Source: Filosporella fistucella
Taxonomy: Eukaryota; Ascomycota; Leotiomycetes; Helotiales
Direction: 5' to 3'
Assembly: GCA_030077755.1 (NCBI GenBank)
Contig: JAQJZZ010000020.1
Span: 434,001 to 498,000 of the forward strand
Length of the DNA: 64,000 nt
The position numbers were made by a program, and so were the translations under genes. This document shows, piece by piece, positions 10,701-23,145 of the stretch (within the stretch, counting starts at the first letter, position 1; each line of letters begins with the position of its first letter). The notes beneath the pieces were generated by a model, which worked only from the letters and a program-made list of their open reading frames with translations, was not told the DNA's origin and did no database searches.

Positions 10701-13322
10701 ATGGCGAGCACTGCTTCGCGCACTGCAATTGCAGGCGGACGCCACTCTCACTCTCAAACTTCACACACTACAGACTCGGAGCCCATGATTAAGGAAGAAC
10801 CAGTCGAACACGAGCTGACCAGAATCATTCGAACCAAGGACTCAGCTGCATACTTTGCCTTGATGGCAACACTTCCCACGTCCACGTCAGATAATTCCCC
10901 TACTCGACCATGGCCAGTCCCATCAATTGCTCCCCAACCTCCGGTCGAGGAGTATATCCGGGAGTACTCACCGTTTGATGAATCGTTGTGGATTCAAGGT
11001 ACGCGTGGTTACGGAACATTTGGAGAGTCTGATTACGAACGATCGCCTTCACCTGACTCATTTTTTGACGAAGTTATGGTTGACGGCCAAATCCAATATG
11101 TCGTGCCAAAGCGAGCAGTAAATCTTCCATTTCCACACCAACTTTACATTGCTAACACTCTTCAGAACTCTAAGGCAGTTGTCCAACCTCATGTCGCTGC
11201 AACCGCAACCCCTGCACATACCAATACACCCACTGAAGCCGAAGATATCGCGACGAGTTTGGAGCAAGAATTAGAGCAAGAGATGGAGAAGGCTTTGGAG
11301 CAAGAATTGGCGCAAGAGCTCGCAAAGGAGAATGAAACAGTGAGTCTTCGCAATAATCCCACTATCCCGTTGTTAACCCTATCACAGTCTTCTGATGCTG
11401 TCGCCAAACCACAAGCTGCTGTCACTGCAACGCCCACAGCCAATATTACACCCGCTGATTCTGAGGACGTTTTGATGGACTTGGAGCGAGAGTTGGAACG
11501 AGAATTGGAATTGGAGCTCGCAAAGGAGCAAGAAGTAGTAAGTTTTTTATCAATTCACAATATTGAGTCGCTGACCATTTCGTAGTTGTCTTGTCCAGGC
11601 CCACACCAACAAGTTGCGATACCTACCGCTACCTTAACCAACACCATACCCGATGATGACGAGTTCTCATTTGCACAGTCGGATGATGATATCTTCACTG
11701 CCAGCTTCACGGATAATTCCACCCGGGCAACATCCTTCTCAATCCAAGACGAAGATCCTGCCGCGTTACTTCTTGATGCTTTGGCTCCTCTCCCCACGAC
11801 CAATAGTGCAATCGTCAATGGATTCCAGCCGATAGCCATGAACAGATCATCTTTTACTTTCCGGAATATATCACCGCCTAGGACCTCTCCAACTGGATCG
11901 GAAAACGGTTCTCTTCAAAGTTTTGTGTCAGTGGTTGCTCCCGAATCCGGCAGATTGACCACTACCGATTCATCTCGAGGCTCAACAAATAATCCTAATG
12001 TTCAATTCCCAATGGATACAACTCAAATTGTCAAGCCTTGTGCTCTTCCAAAATGGTTGTCAGATGACATCAAAAAACATACCGACACTTCAATGACCCA
12101 TGCACTTGCCTCCTTGGTACCTTTGAAGAGCTTCATTGCTATGTTGGAACCGGCTAAAAAGAGCATCATGATGCGATCAATCTCTCATGCCGTACGACTT
12201 ATGAGTAGTGGACCAAATTCGGCCAGGAAGATCGCAGAAGTTCTCAAGACCAACGAACCAAGACAAAAGATTATTGCAGCACTTGACAGGCTTTGGGCTC
12301 ATTGTGAGACAGATCTTACGTTACGGGACGATATCTTGCTTTGGTGGGGACAAAAGCAGTTCTCAGAGCTTAAATCCAGCTTTGAACTTGACCTCGAAGC
12401 AGATTTGGATCAAGTAGCAACCGTCGATGAAATGAAGAAGGAAGAGATCCAGACACGATGCCTGTACAATCATACAATGGCCAATAAGGACCAAGAAATT
12501 GAGGATCTCAAGAAGCAGTTGACCTTAGTTCGCGACCAAGAACGCACAACGGAGAAGCTCAGAGACATGTCGGTAAAGAAGGCGAAGGCCACGGAAAAAC
12601 AGATGAAGCAGCAAATGAGCTGGATGCAGCAACAAATCACTTCCATGCATGCGGATCTGACTACGATGCGGAATGATAACACATCCAAGGCAGTCAAGAT
12701 TTCTGCTCAAGAAAATCATATCTTGCAGCTCGAAACTGTCATTTCTCGACGCCTATCAGTCGCTGAATCAGCCACGAGTCCAACTGCAAGTCGTACATTC
12801 GATCTCCAAAATACCTTGAACAAAGTCCCAGCTGGGTTTATGCTTCCTGTCGAACCAGTCGTCGCACCCAAATCCAAGAAGAATCATCCAAATTCTTCCT
12901 CTGGTACAACACCAACCTCGCCTTCGTCGTTTGGTCAAGTCGCATCAACATCTTCATCAGTCGGCCCAGCCACAGTCCCATTAGCTCACTCAAGAGCAAA
13001 TCCAACCACCACTACGGCTCCGGTCTCGAAGAAGAGACCCTCTTCCTCTGGCAGCTCTGGCCAAGCTGCTAAGAAGCAGTGCACAAAGTCCGGCTCGAAG
13101 ATCCCAGCGGTCGCAAGACCAATTTTGCCCGGCTTGGCCGCGGCTCTAGGAAAGGTCGCCCAGAGACCCTGGATGACTGGTGGGCTGGCAGGCCCTCTTT
13201 CGCCTGTCAGCCCTGAACCAGCTCCAGAGGAGGATGGGGCCTGGGAGGCGGAGCTGGAGGCAGAATTGGAGGCAGAGCTGGAGAAGATGAACCAGCGAGA
13301 GATAATCGTCCTGGACGATTAG
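10701..13322 (+). CDS. Unrecognised 841-residue Glu-rich coiled-coil protein with an internal exon duplication
   Basis: I do not recognise this protein. Three exons (10701-11339, 11388-11537, 11586-13322) close in frame to 841 residues. Both introns are exactly 48 nt, in phase 0, and each follows a similar Glu-rich helix ending in ELAKE. The two preceding segments (about residues 158-213 and 220-263) look like copies of one module: a V.(Q/K)P..A..ATPT start, an acidic linker and a run of L-E/R-x-E-L repeats. A long charged coiled coil lies near residues 544-650 (LKKQLTLVRDQE, MKQQMSWMQQQ). Ser/Thr/Pro-rich and basic tracts follow (KKRPSSS, AKKQCTKSG), and the C-terminus repeats the acidic theme with EAELEAELEAELEK. 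No signal peptide or membrane segment is visible. A nuclear or cytoskeletal scaffold is possible, but nothing in the sequence proves a role. Confidence 0.8.
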
Positions 13323-14252
13323 GTTGTCCGGTGGATGGAGGGGGAAGAGGGAGGCGGACAATGAGATTGATTAGTCGTATGGGAGGCGGTGTTTGACGGC
13401 GTTATTAAGATACCCATTTGAGTGAGAGAATGATAATTGATTTATTCTGTGTGGAAGTAATTCTGCTAAATGAACTGTGAACGTTGATATGTGACGATGG
13501 ACAAATATACTGATTTCACTTAACATCGACAATAACCAGCCCGCTCAAAGTTTGCTACATACGTGTACTGTCTCGGAAAGTGTATACATCTTCAAAAACC
13601 ATCCTACAGATCAGATATTATTATGTCTCCAAATTCCAAAGCTTTAACAGTTTAACAATATATCTTCGAAGCCCTCTTTTCCTAGTATAACAAACCTTGT
13701 TATATTCATTTCTAGACTATCGCACCTCCTCTTCAATCCTATCCCTTCTGGCTACATAACGCTTTCGCACTACAATTCGTGTCCTCATTCTCTCGAAAAA
13801 CCCAGTTCTATTGAACCGTACCAAATACCCAAAAACTACCCTTCCAACGTCCCTTGATTCGTTGACCCGACTTAAGCCCTATAAGGCCAAGCTTTCCATT
13901 AGCGCATCGATGATGACAATTCGCATTCGGTACTTGGCTGTCCTGCACTTCGGATCTCCCCACCAGGTACGAACCGGGATTGCGATTCCTCACGAAAAGC
14001 TAAATCATTCCATTCATTTTATCAAAAACCTCTCTTTATACCTCTCTCTCCTTGATAACAGAGCGTGGAAATAACACGGTCTTGCGATTCAAATTCGCAT
14101 TAGCTCCCTATAGTAAGGGTCTTGGCACGGTCCGGACCCTCGGCTTTCCATCTGACGATTGCTTCACCTCCACCTCTCCCCGACATCCCGTCACTCGCCG
14201 GCCCTGCAACCTCATCTCAATCCCCCCATTTCCCTTGCCTGTCCAGCGAAAA
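13323..14252. other. Intergenic region upstream of a Zn2Cys6 regulator gene
   Basis: Between two genes in the same orientation. The last 200 bases are CT-rich and continue into an open frame ahead of the chosen start, as expected for the 5' UTR of the downstream regulator. No other gene is supported. Confidence 0.5.
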
Positions 14253-17200
14253 ATGTCGGCCCCATCACAACCTGCTTCGCACGCTGCGCAGAACATGCTG
14301 CCTCCCCTTGGAGGACCGCTCGCCGGTCCTCTGAGCGGCACGAATCTCGCGTCTCTGCCTCCAAACGCCGAGACGGGCGCGAGACCCCCCGCCGGCAATG
14401 CGTCGTTAGATACTATGCGTGCGTATCGTGCATGTCTGAACTGTAGGAATCGGAAGAGCAAGTGTGATTTGGATGTTAATCAGGGGAGACCGGTGAGTTC
14501 CTTGTTCTGGGCTTTTGTTTTTTTGGGGTTGCGTTTGGTTCCCGGCTGGGTCAGATGTCTAAATTGCTTCTTTGGATTAGACGCGGGGCTATGGGGATGC
14601 TGGGCAGTGAAAGAAGCATGTGAGGAAATATCTTGAGAATGAAGGATGCGGATAACCTCAGATACAGACAATGGAGAAGTCTCCCAGGAACGACAAGTTG
14701 TTGCCACTGATCATTCGAGATTTTGGAGACACTCACGTGACCTCGAAATATCTTCCATTCTCGAATCTCATATGAGAATTAGCCCATGGACAATCGCTGA
14801 CTCCGATAGCCCTGCCGGCGATGCCAAAGAGAGAATCGGGAATGCGTTCTTGGCGAATCTCATCGTGGTGGTCGTCGAGTGAGAAAGAAGCCAAAGCTTG
14901 AAGACGGAAAGGAGGGGACAGCAAGTAATCCCACAACCCCATCAAACCAGGGCTTCTCTTCCTCGACCGGTCCATCTCCAGCTTATAGTCCTGTTCCTGG
15001 ACAACTTCCTCCACCTCAACCTTTCCATACTCGGTATGATAATCGGCCTGATCCAGGATTTGGATGGCAGCAAGCTCCACGAACCTCTGGTTCTGACATT
15101 TCGAGTGCCTCAAGGCATACGGAACAGACGAATGTGAGTTGATGGCTACCCTAGATTGCATTAGCTAACAGTGTAGATCACGAGTCCTAATGATACATCG
15201 TATCGCCCAAGACAGGAGTCTACCATTAGTCTTGTTGGCAAGCAAGTTCATGAAGGAATCGCTTCGGCTGATTTGCAGAATCCATCTGATGCTTTGGAAA
15301 TACTAGCACAAGTTGCTGATCGAGCAGATGATGAGAACTCGCCTGGCAGTGAACAGCCAGGTCGGTCAAAGGGGACCAGACCACCACCCCGACGACAGGA
15401 TCCAAGTCCCCCAAAGATGGATGACTTTTGGTATTACAAGCCATTGCAGGAAAATCAAATTAGCCCTGACATGGTCTATCAGCTATTCACGATGTGAGTC
15501 ATTCATATATGCTACAGTTCCATGCTAATTGTGCAGATATGAGGAATCTTTCCATCCTTTCTTCCCAATCATTCCGCGAGAATCCTTTGATCGAAATCGA
15601 TTACCTTGGATGTCTCGACATGAGCCTCACCTATTCTCAGCAATCCTTACTGTCGCATCTAAAGACAACGAACCTGTACATCAGATATGCTACGATCATA
15701 TGCAACAGCTCATTTCAATGATACTTGCTGGGGCTGATGCTAATGTCGAGGCTGTAGAAGCGCTCTTACTGCTGTCACAGTGGGTATCACATAGACCACA
15801 AGCTTCAGTAGCAGTCGGTCGTGGTGAAGAAGACAGAGTCGCGTGGATGTATATCGGTACTGCTCTCAGATTGGGATACTTTCTCGGAATTGATCGGGCA
15901 GCGTTCAAGAGTGACTCTCAAGAGAATGCTGCTGTATTCAATAGGAAGAGACTTGTTTGGACGGCTTGTTACATCTGTGATCGCCAAGTATCTGTTCGTG
16001 TCGGAAAAGGTTTCTGGGCTCGTGGACCTGGCCCTCTATCTGGACTTAAATCCAGTGACTTTCCGACTTTACAACAGACGGTACCAAACGAGGACGACTG
16101 GGCGTTGATATTTCAGGCTAATCTTGAATTGACCCAGATATTTTCTAACGTCCATGATATTCTATACTCGTCTAAAGGACATGGATGGAAGGAGATGTTG
16201 GAAGGGAGATATGCGAAGTATCTGGATGACTTTCGGACCAGTATTCGAAGCTGGAATGATATTTGGGGGACGTTGATTTGTATGTGCAAGAGATGCATTC
16301 ACATAACTATGCTAATAAAACAGGTTCACCACGTCTGAAAGCCAGTTTGATGTTGACCTACGACTACCTTCGTCTCTATGTCAATGCATTCGCCTACCAA
16401 GCAACCATATCTCGAGCCCTCACATTTCAACGAGATAGCCAACACAACCCCAATCGGCCAATGCCTCTGATCACGGCAACAGCCCCAGATGCAAGATTCA
16501 TCTACGAAGCACTGGATGCAGCTAAATCTCTTCTTTCCACATTCAACAACTTTGTTGATCCCCAAACCCTTCGATATATGCCATCATCATATTATCTCTT
16601 CATTATATACTCAGCCGTCTTTCTTTACAAGGTTCAATTCCCATTTCCCATCTTCTTCCCAACTAACGCTCATAGGCCCGCTCCACAACCACAATGTCAG
16701 AAGAAGAACGTATTGGCGTTCGTCACCTCATCACCCAGACCATCGAGCGTCTGCAACGCGCGTCCATAGGTCCAAACCACATGGGTAGCCGCTACGCGCG
16801 TCTCCTTCAGCTCCTCTGGCGCAAGCCCCCGAAGCGCAAAACCCAAACCCAGAACCAAAGCATAGACTCACGTCTCACATCTGCTCCCCAGCCTCCAGAC
16901 TCCAGTACCCAGACCCATAACCAGCCCTATGATTCTAGCGTCACGTACCCGAATATGCAAAATTTTAACCAGTTCGGCACTAGTGGCAATGGAAATGGGA
17001 ATGGAGGCGCGGGATTCAGTTGGTTGGATCTAGGAGCTACGTGGAATTTTGCGACGCAAAATGGAGGGAATACGAGCTCGACCGGGAGTGTGGAGGTAGG
17101 AGAAGAGGGCGGTGGGATGGCTGAATTGAGCCCGTTTGATATGAGTTTGTTGACGGATTATAGTCTTTTGGAAGGAGATAATCCGAATTTGTTGTTTTAG
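14253..17200 (+). CDS. Zn2Cys6 transcription factor with fungal-specific regulatory domain
   Basis: A probable DNA-binding regulator of 818 residues. Six exons close in frame: 14253-14492, 14810-15133, 15177-15493, 15537-16279, 16324-16631, 16676-17200. The zinc cluster spans the first intron: CLNCRNRKSKC ends in exon 1 and PCRRCQRENREC opens exon 2, giving the complete CX2CX6CX6-8CX2CX6C pattern followed by a basic RGGRRVRKK tail. A fungal_trans domain occupies the middle (residues about 290-560; ESFHPFFPIIPRESF, RLGYFLGIDRAAF, KRLVWTACYICDRQ). The C-terminus is low-complexity, rich in Gln, Asn and Gly, typical of an activation region. Intron 1 is 317 nt, much longer than the others (43-44 nt), and contains unrelated open frames. 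The fifth donor is GTTCAA, unusual but the frame closes. The target genes are unknown. Confidence 0.9.
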
Positions 17201-19388
17201 TCTGAGGTGTTGTAAATGGTGGTCATGTCATGTGGAGATTGGAGTATCAGGAGGCGGTGGGGGATGATGGAACGGAGGCCATGTTGGAATATGTGTACGT
17301 TAAGTGGTGTATGGTGTTTGTTCCTAGGTACTACCTATGAGATGGGTGGATTAGAGCGATGTAAAAGATGTGCTGCAATGCAGCATTATACTGCTCTTAT
17401 AACTACATTTTCTCGTGTCCCTCATTCCTCGAGGAATTACCATAAAATGCAAGATCAATACTCTTTATTCCATCCTCCTTCCCATGATTCCATCATCTAC
17501 CCCAAACACCTGCCCACGGCACCCAAACCCTGTCTAGGTTCCGACTCCCGGCTAGCAGGTTCCAACTCTGTTCTCAAAACCCACATTACCTAAGCTTAGC
17601 CCAGCCTGCCGAGACAAAGTCGAAGTTGTCCAATCTCGGGGATTTACCGGTAGTTCAAGAGATTGCTGAATACGAGAAAGGCCAAGTTTATATGACGGGT
17701 TTTGGGAGGTGGAGTTTGAGAGGGAAAGGGAGATGGAGAGGTATTTTTAGATAGGGTTTTGATGTGAGGAGAGGCGATATGTATTGGGATGGAGAGGAAA
17801 GGATGGGGAAAGAGAGGGGATTGGTGGAAGTTTGGAAAAGATTGATACCTATTTATGCATTGTTGAGGAGGAGGATATGGCACGTGATGTGTCACGTTCT
17901 GGCACGTACCATGGGATGGAATTAATTTGGAGGCAAGGGGACTTGAGATTGTGATATGATTCTAATTTAGAGTTTTGTGATAAGCTGTCATAAAAAAAAC
18001 ATGTGTTTGCGCGGATTAGTGCTATGTTATCTCATACACTTTGAAGATGAAAAGGAGAAAAGTGAAAATTATTTCAATAACGCCACCGTATTGCATTGAG
18101 CCCTCAACTGCCTTACCTACGTAGCCATCACAATCAAGCCGCCACAGCCGTTACCCATTGCCTAGATACCCCTGAGAGAGTGCACCGTTAAAACTTGCAT
18201 CTGGGAGCGCCGTGGAATTTGTCAGCCCGTCACAGATCGTGGCGGACTGAAAAGGGATAGAAGCAACCTTATTTCGACCTCTACGTTACTAATCGAAAAA
18301 GCGAGTCCTCAGATCGATTGTTCCTTCAACATCTCAAGAAGAATCTTCATCAATCTCTATCGTCGAGTAAATGCATCCAAATTTCATAAAGTTGATCCCT
18401 TTTCCAACCGCAGGCATTCCACTTCTTATCACAAATTTCGTTACGCGCGGCCCAAGTCTGCGAAGATCTTTCTATTTCAAGTTTTTCACCGATATCCACT
18501 TCTTTGCAACGAGCGGGCAAGGGTGACCACGTAACGCAGATAAAGCAACAGACCCGCACTCAAACAGCAGATATGCACGTGCTGGAGCAGTCGTTACCTG
18601 AAACATCCCAGCCATTAGACAACCTTCATCCAATCTTTGGTATATTCCAAGTGGGAACCATTATCCTGGACCTTCTATTCTTGCTCAGAGCTTGATTGAT
18701 ACCCACCAGCATTCTGGCGAAAATCCACTTTCGCATAGGGAATAGCTTTATCTCGAGTCAAGTATCTGCGCTCCTTCTGGACAAGCGTCTGGGAGGGACT
18801 TGGGAGCTTGTGCCAAGGTGCAAGGCTTTTCGTGTGAAGATTGTGGTTTTTGAGATGGTTGTCGAAAAGGCATTGGCAAGTTGCTTTGTCGATTCAGGAA
18901 CCCGTTGATAGAAACGAGGAACTCGTGGTTCCTGGAAAACGGCGGCTAGAATGGTGGAATCTGGCATTCAATGCAGCTGGACATCAAGCATAGGCGGCTC
19001 AAAATTTCACCCTTCATGCCCTCTCAAAATCAAGGCTCAGCCTCCATTCTGTCATTGAAGTTGTCATAACCCCACTCTGTTGTGAAAGGGGGCAATAAGC
19101 CTTGTACATATCCACTCAACACGAACAATTAGTCTTGTCATTGGCCCCTCGATTCAAGACATTTACAATTTTTGAGTCTCCTTAGTGGACAGGCTCATCG
19201 GGTCGTCGGGCTTGCCTATTTTCCATTGACTTATCGTCAGTTTGCCCCTGTCTGATCTGGTCTGTGTGTATCCATTTATCAAAAGGTATCGCCATTTCTG
19301 AGCGGTTCTTTCCTCAACTCGTTTGTTCATCACTTTCGTTATCAACCACACTCGTTTTTTCTTTGATTTTGAGCTTATCGTTGCAATA
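17201..19388. other. Two-kilobase intergenic region upstream of the GT2 gene
   Basis: No frame here is convincing on either strand. It should contain the 3' UTR of the regulator gene and the long promoter/5' leader of the glycosyltransferase gene. Long upstream regions are common for fungal cell-surface genes. Confidence 0.45.
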
Positions 19389-21776
19389 ATGACCGGTCTT
19401 CAATCTGGTTCCAGAAAGGACGCTCCTGCCAGGCTATCAAGCTATGGTTCAGAAGGTCCATGGCCAATGGATGACAGTCGTCCTGGATCTCCTCTTCCAC
19501 CGCCTTCCTACAGATCTCATGTTCCTTCAGAATCGGCTTCCTCCTCTGCGTACAATCTTGCGTCACCTGGTTTGCCTATGGGCCGGGCAGGAGAATCTTC
19601 AATCAATCTCCTTCAGTATCCTCGACCATCATACCCTCACCAGCGAGATTCCTCCCATTCTTCTTTCACGTCTGAGTACGATGGAGCAACGATTTACGGC
19701 CAAGGACACGAGAAAGGATTCGATGATAGTGATCTCGGGCGGCCTAGATTCAAGGAGTTCTCTGCCAGTACTAATTCCTTCCATATCTTCAAAGAGCCCG
19801 CAACTTTTCATATCGAGACTGTCCATAAGCATGATGATGTAGAACTACTGAAGCCATGGAAGCGAAAGCTTTATCGACTGTCGCCTCTGTTCACTTTGCT
19901 CGCTGTTGGAGCTTATTTCACATACTACGCTTACAGAATCTATTGTACTGTTATCACACAGAGGGTATATGGTCAAGTATATATCATGGCATGGATCTTC
20001 ATTGGCGCTGAGGGTGCTGTAGCGTGTAGGTTTTGCTCCCTCCAAATTCGACTTGTGTGCTGACAAATATAGGTCCTGCTCTTCTTCATCAACTCTATCA
20101 AATGCTTTCTATCCGCGGTCGCAAGCGTCCTCAACTTCGTCTCCGTGGTGAAGATTGTCCTACCGTTGATGTCTTCGTAACATGCTGCGGAGAAGACGTC
20201 GATATCGTCTTGGATACCGCTCGTGCCGCCGCTACTGTCGATTACCCGGAAGATCGATTCCGAGTTGTCGTTCTCGATGATGGAAAGGATGCCGAGCTAG
20301 AGAAAGCTATCACCAATCTTGCTGAACAATTCCCTAACGTCTACTATCATGCTAGAATCAAGGTCAAGGGTGTTCCTCATCATTTCAAAGCTGGTAACCT
20401 GATTGGTGGAACCGCGTTCGTTACTGGATTGCAAAATGGACAAGCTGAATTTATCGCTCCTTTGGATGCTGATATGATTCCGGAGAAGGATTGGCTTCGT
20501 GCTATTATTGCCCATATGGTTATCGATGAGAAGATGGCTCTTGTCTGCCCACCTCAAGTAAGTCGATGCTGTCAGAAGAATAGGAAGGTACTAATAGCAA
20601 CAGCTGTTCTACAATATTCCTGATAATGACCCACTTGTTCAATCTCTTGACACCTTCGTTCACGTCATGGAACCTACAAAAGATGCTAACGGAGTCGCTT
20701 GGTGTACTGGATCTGGATATGTTATTCGTCGTAAAGCTCTTGAAGCAATTGGAGGATGGCCAACCGGCTCTCTGGCAGAAGACACTTACACCTCGTCTCT
20801 CCTTCTCGGTTCAGGCTGGAAAACAGCTTTCTGTCACGAAGCTCTTCAATACGGTACCGTCCCAGACACCTTCACTGGCCATCTCAAGCAACGTACTCGA
20901 TGGACTCTGGGCACGCTCCAAACAGCAGTCAAACTTCGTTTTTGCGTCTACGGCGATATGGTAAAAAACATGTCTTTCTTCGCCCGTCTATCCGCCTTCG
21001 TCTTCGCTATCGACGCCTTCTTCAAAGTCTTCCTCCTCATCGCCCTCCTCACCATCCCCATTGTCCTGATCTCCGGCGGTAGACTAGTAGCCTACTCCAA
21101 CGACAACCAACTCCGCTGGCAAATCCGTCTCTGCTTCGCCAACCTCATCCTCACCCGTCTCAATGAATGGGTAACCTATCTCCCATCCGGCTACCGCCTC
21201 GCACAACGAGACATGGCCGCTCAGATATGGATGGCTCCTTTCCACGCCATGACCATCATCCGCTCATTCATTCTCCCCTCCTGGCTGGGCGGAAAATCAA
21301 TGGCCTTTTCCTCCTCCGGATCAATAAAATCCGATCTCAACGAGCGCGACGCAAAGACCCGCGCCCCGTTGTTCACTCGTCTGCGCGTCATGCTCTGGAA
21401 CTGTGATCTGTACCAACATCTCCTATACGTACTTTTCGTCATCGCTGCCGTGACCCTCTCCACCGTCCGTGGTGTCTTAGACTCAGATAACGTGCACGAT
21501 ATGCTTATCTACGGTCTCACACACGCTTTCTGGCCACCTATGCTCTGGCTTCTCTCTCTTACCGCTTGTCTTGAACCAATCAGATACTGTATCTGGCCTC
21601 CTACTATGCCTGATCGGGAGGAATTGCTGGATAGAGACCCAGTTACTCAAGTGGCGAGACCAAAGGAGCATTGGAAGAAGACTAGATATAGTCCTTTGAC
21701 GTTTTGGCATGAGATGCAGTATAGTGGTGTTACGATCTTTACGACGGTTATTTTTGTGGGGGCTTTCTTCTTCTAG
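19389..21776 (+). CDS. Family 2 glycosyltransferase, cellulose-synthase-like, membrane-embedded
   Basis: A processive polysaccharide synthase of 764 residues in three exons (19389-20025, 20073-20557, 20604-21776) that close in frame. The first ATG at 19389 is preferred to an upstream non-ATG extension. A Ser/Pro-rich cytosolic N-terminus of about 165 residues is followed by two membrane helices. The catalytic GT2 domain shows the first Asp in VVLDDGKD near 281, the DxD in LDADM near 342, the acceptor-side TGSG and EDTYTSSLL, and the QRTRW (QxxRW) motif near 469. Several C-terminal membrane helices follow (SAFVFAIDAFFKVFLLIALL and others). The architecture matches the conserved fungal type-2 glycosyltransferase (ZtGT2/FgGT2) needed for hyphal extension on solid surfaces, an established finding in plant pathogens. 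That this is its orthologue is inference; chitin and hyaluronan synthases fit less well. The polymer product is not known from sequence. Confidence 0.9.
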
Positions 21777-22738
21777 ATGCCTTCCGATATATTTCATGAC
21801 CATTGAAATACTATCATGACACAGATCCCATGGTTCTGTGATCGAATGAGCTGGACTAGGATGTTAAGCGGAGATGGTTCCCTTTCTGTCGCCAAGGAGC
21901 AGGGAGTTGAGTTGGAATTTTGACGCCGGATGCTGGAGTATCTGGGGTTTGCTATGCTGTTTGCTTGCTTGGTCATTTACTTTATTGGTCTATTGGGAGT
22001 AGATGTTTGGACATATGTATAGATTAGACTAGATAGACCATAGATAGATAGATCAATACCCTAATGAGATTTCAAGAATTTTTATGGCTTTTGAATGTGC
22101 TTTGGGCTGTGAGATGCTGGGAAAGGCTTGAGGAGGGAAGTGGGAAGAGAGAAGGCGGCAGGTGGTTTTGATAGGGAATGGGCTTTCAATTGAATGATGG
22201 ATTATATATTGCTTTGGTTGGAAAAGGTACTCGATCTTTCTGGGGAGACTTGCAACTGTTGTCACTCAGTGACTGTAATCCATAAGTGGGGGTGGTTGGA
22301 AAAAAATACCTGTCGTTCACATACCTCAAACGAAGCTTTAAGCCTCCTTCTGGAAAAGTCGATGAACAGAACGACGGATTCCACGTCTTGAAATCTTAGC
22401 TTTAGTGAAAATTATATAACAGTGAAACGAGAGACTTTGGAAGGGTTTATCTATCTCTATACGCACTTATATTGAAAACACACCGGATCACTTGAACCCA
22501 TTGTCTATTCTTACAAGCCTCCTTGAATCTACGATTCTAGTCCTCAATCTGTAGGTTAGGTTATATATAAGATGTGTTTGATAGGTTTTCACAAGGAATA
22601 ATTTGGAAAGTTTCATACGGAGCAGCAGTACCAAGTGGTTTATTGCTTGTATAGCCAATTGGAAAGATAAAAGTTGTAAATACTAATTAAGGGAAAGCTG
22701 CCTATTCAAAAAGACTTGCTTGAAGTCGTACTATAAGA
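21777..22738. other. Intergenic region leading into the accessory block
   Basis: No gene seen. Composition becomes more AT-rich towards 22.5 kb, just before the 76-bp tandem repeat, marking the transition from the gene-dense arm. Confidence 0.5.
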
Positions 22739-23145
22739 TAAGATATAACTAATTATACTAGTTAAGTATAAAGATCTACGTGAAATAGCTCTACGTGAAA
22801 CTATACTTTTCAACGATATATAAGCTAGGTATATGATTTAAGTAAAAGAAGCGAAGAGAGGTAGATTGATGTGGAGTGGCACTATTGGACGATATATAAG
22901 ATGGATATACTACTTGAGGAGAAGGAGCGAAGTGAAGAAGATTCACGGGAAGTGGCACTTTTAGATGATGTATAAGCTATATATATTAGTTGAGTAGGAG
23001 GAAAGAAGTGAAAGAGGCTCAGGTGGAGCAGCTCTACGTATAGATATTTGAGCTGGTTATACCAGATGAGTAGAAGGAACGAATTCACAAAACGTTATTT
23101 GAAGTAGCACAATAAAATAATATATGAGATGGGTATATTATTCTT
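22739..23145. repeat. Degenerate 76-bp tandem repeat (about 5.3 copies)
   Basis: Successive units begin at 22739, 22815, 22891, 22967, 23043 and 23119 (partial), each exactly 76 bases long. Shared landmarks within each unit are GATATATAAG at its start, TTGAGTAGAAGGA(A/G)CGAAGTG in the middle and GTGAAGTGGCACTATTAGA near its end. Copies differ mostly by A/G and C/T transitions. The same unit recurs near 38.07-38.2 kb. Confidence 0.85.

Noticed and set aside
19323..19388. N-terminal extension of the GT2 gene
   Set aside because: It relies on a TTG start; the ATG at 19389 gives the expected cytosolic N-terminus.
22739..23145. CRISPR array or telomeric/centromeric repeat
   Set aside because: Units are 76 bases end-to-end without unique spacers; the genome is fungal and the unit does not look like a telomere motif.
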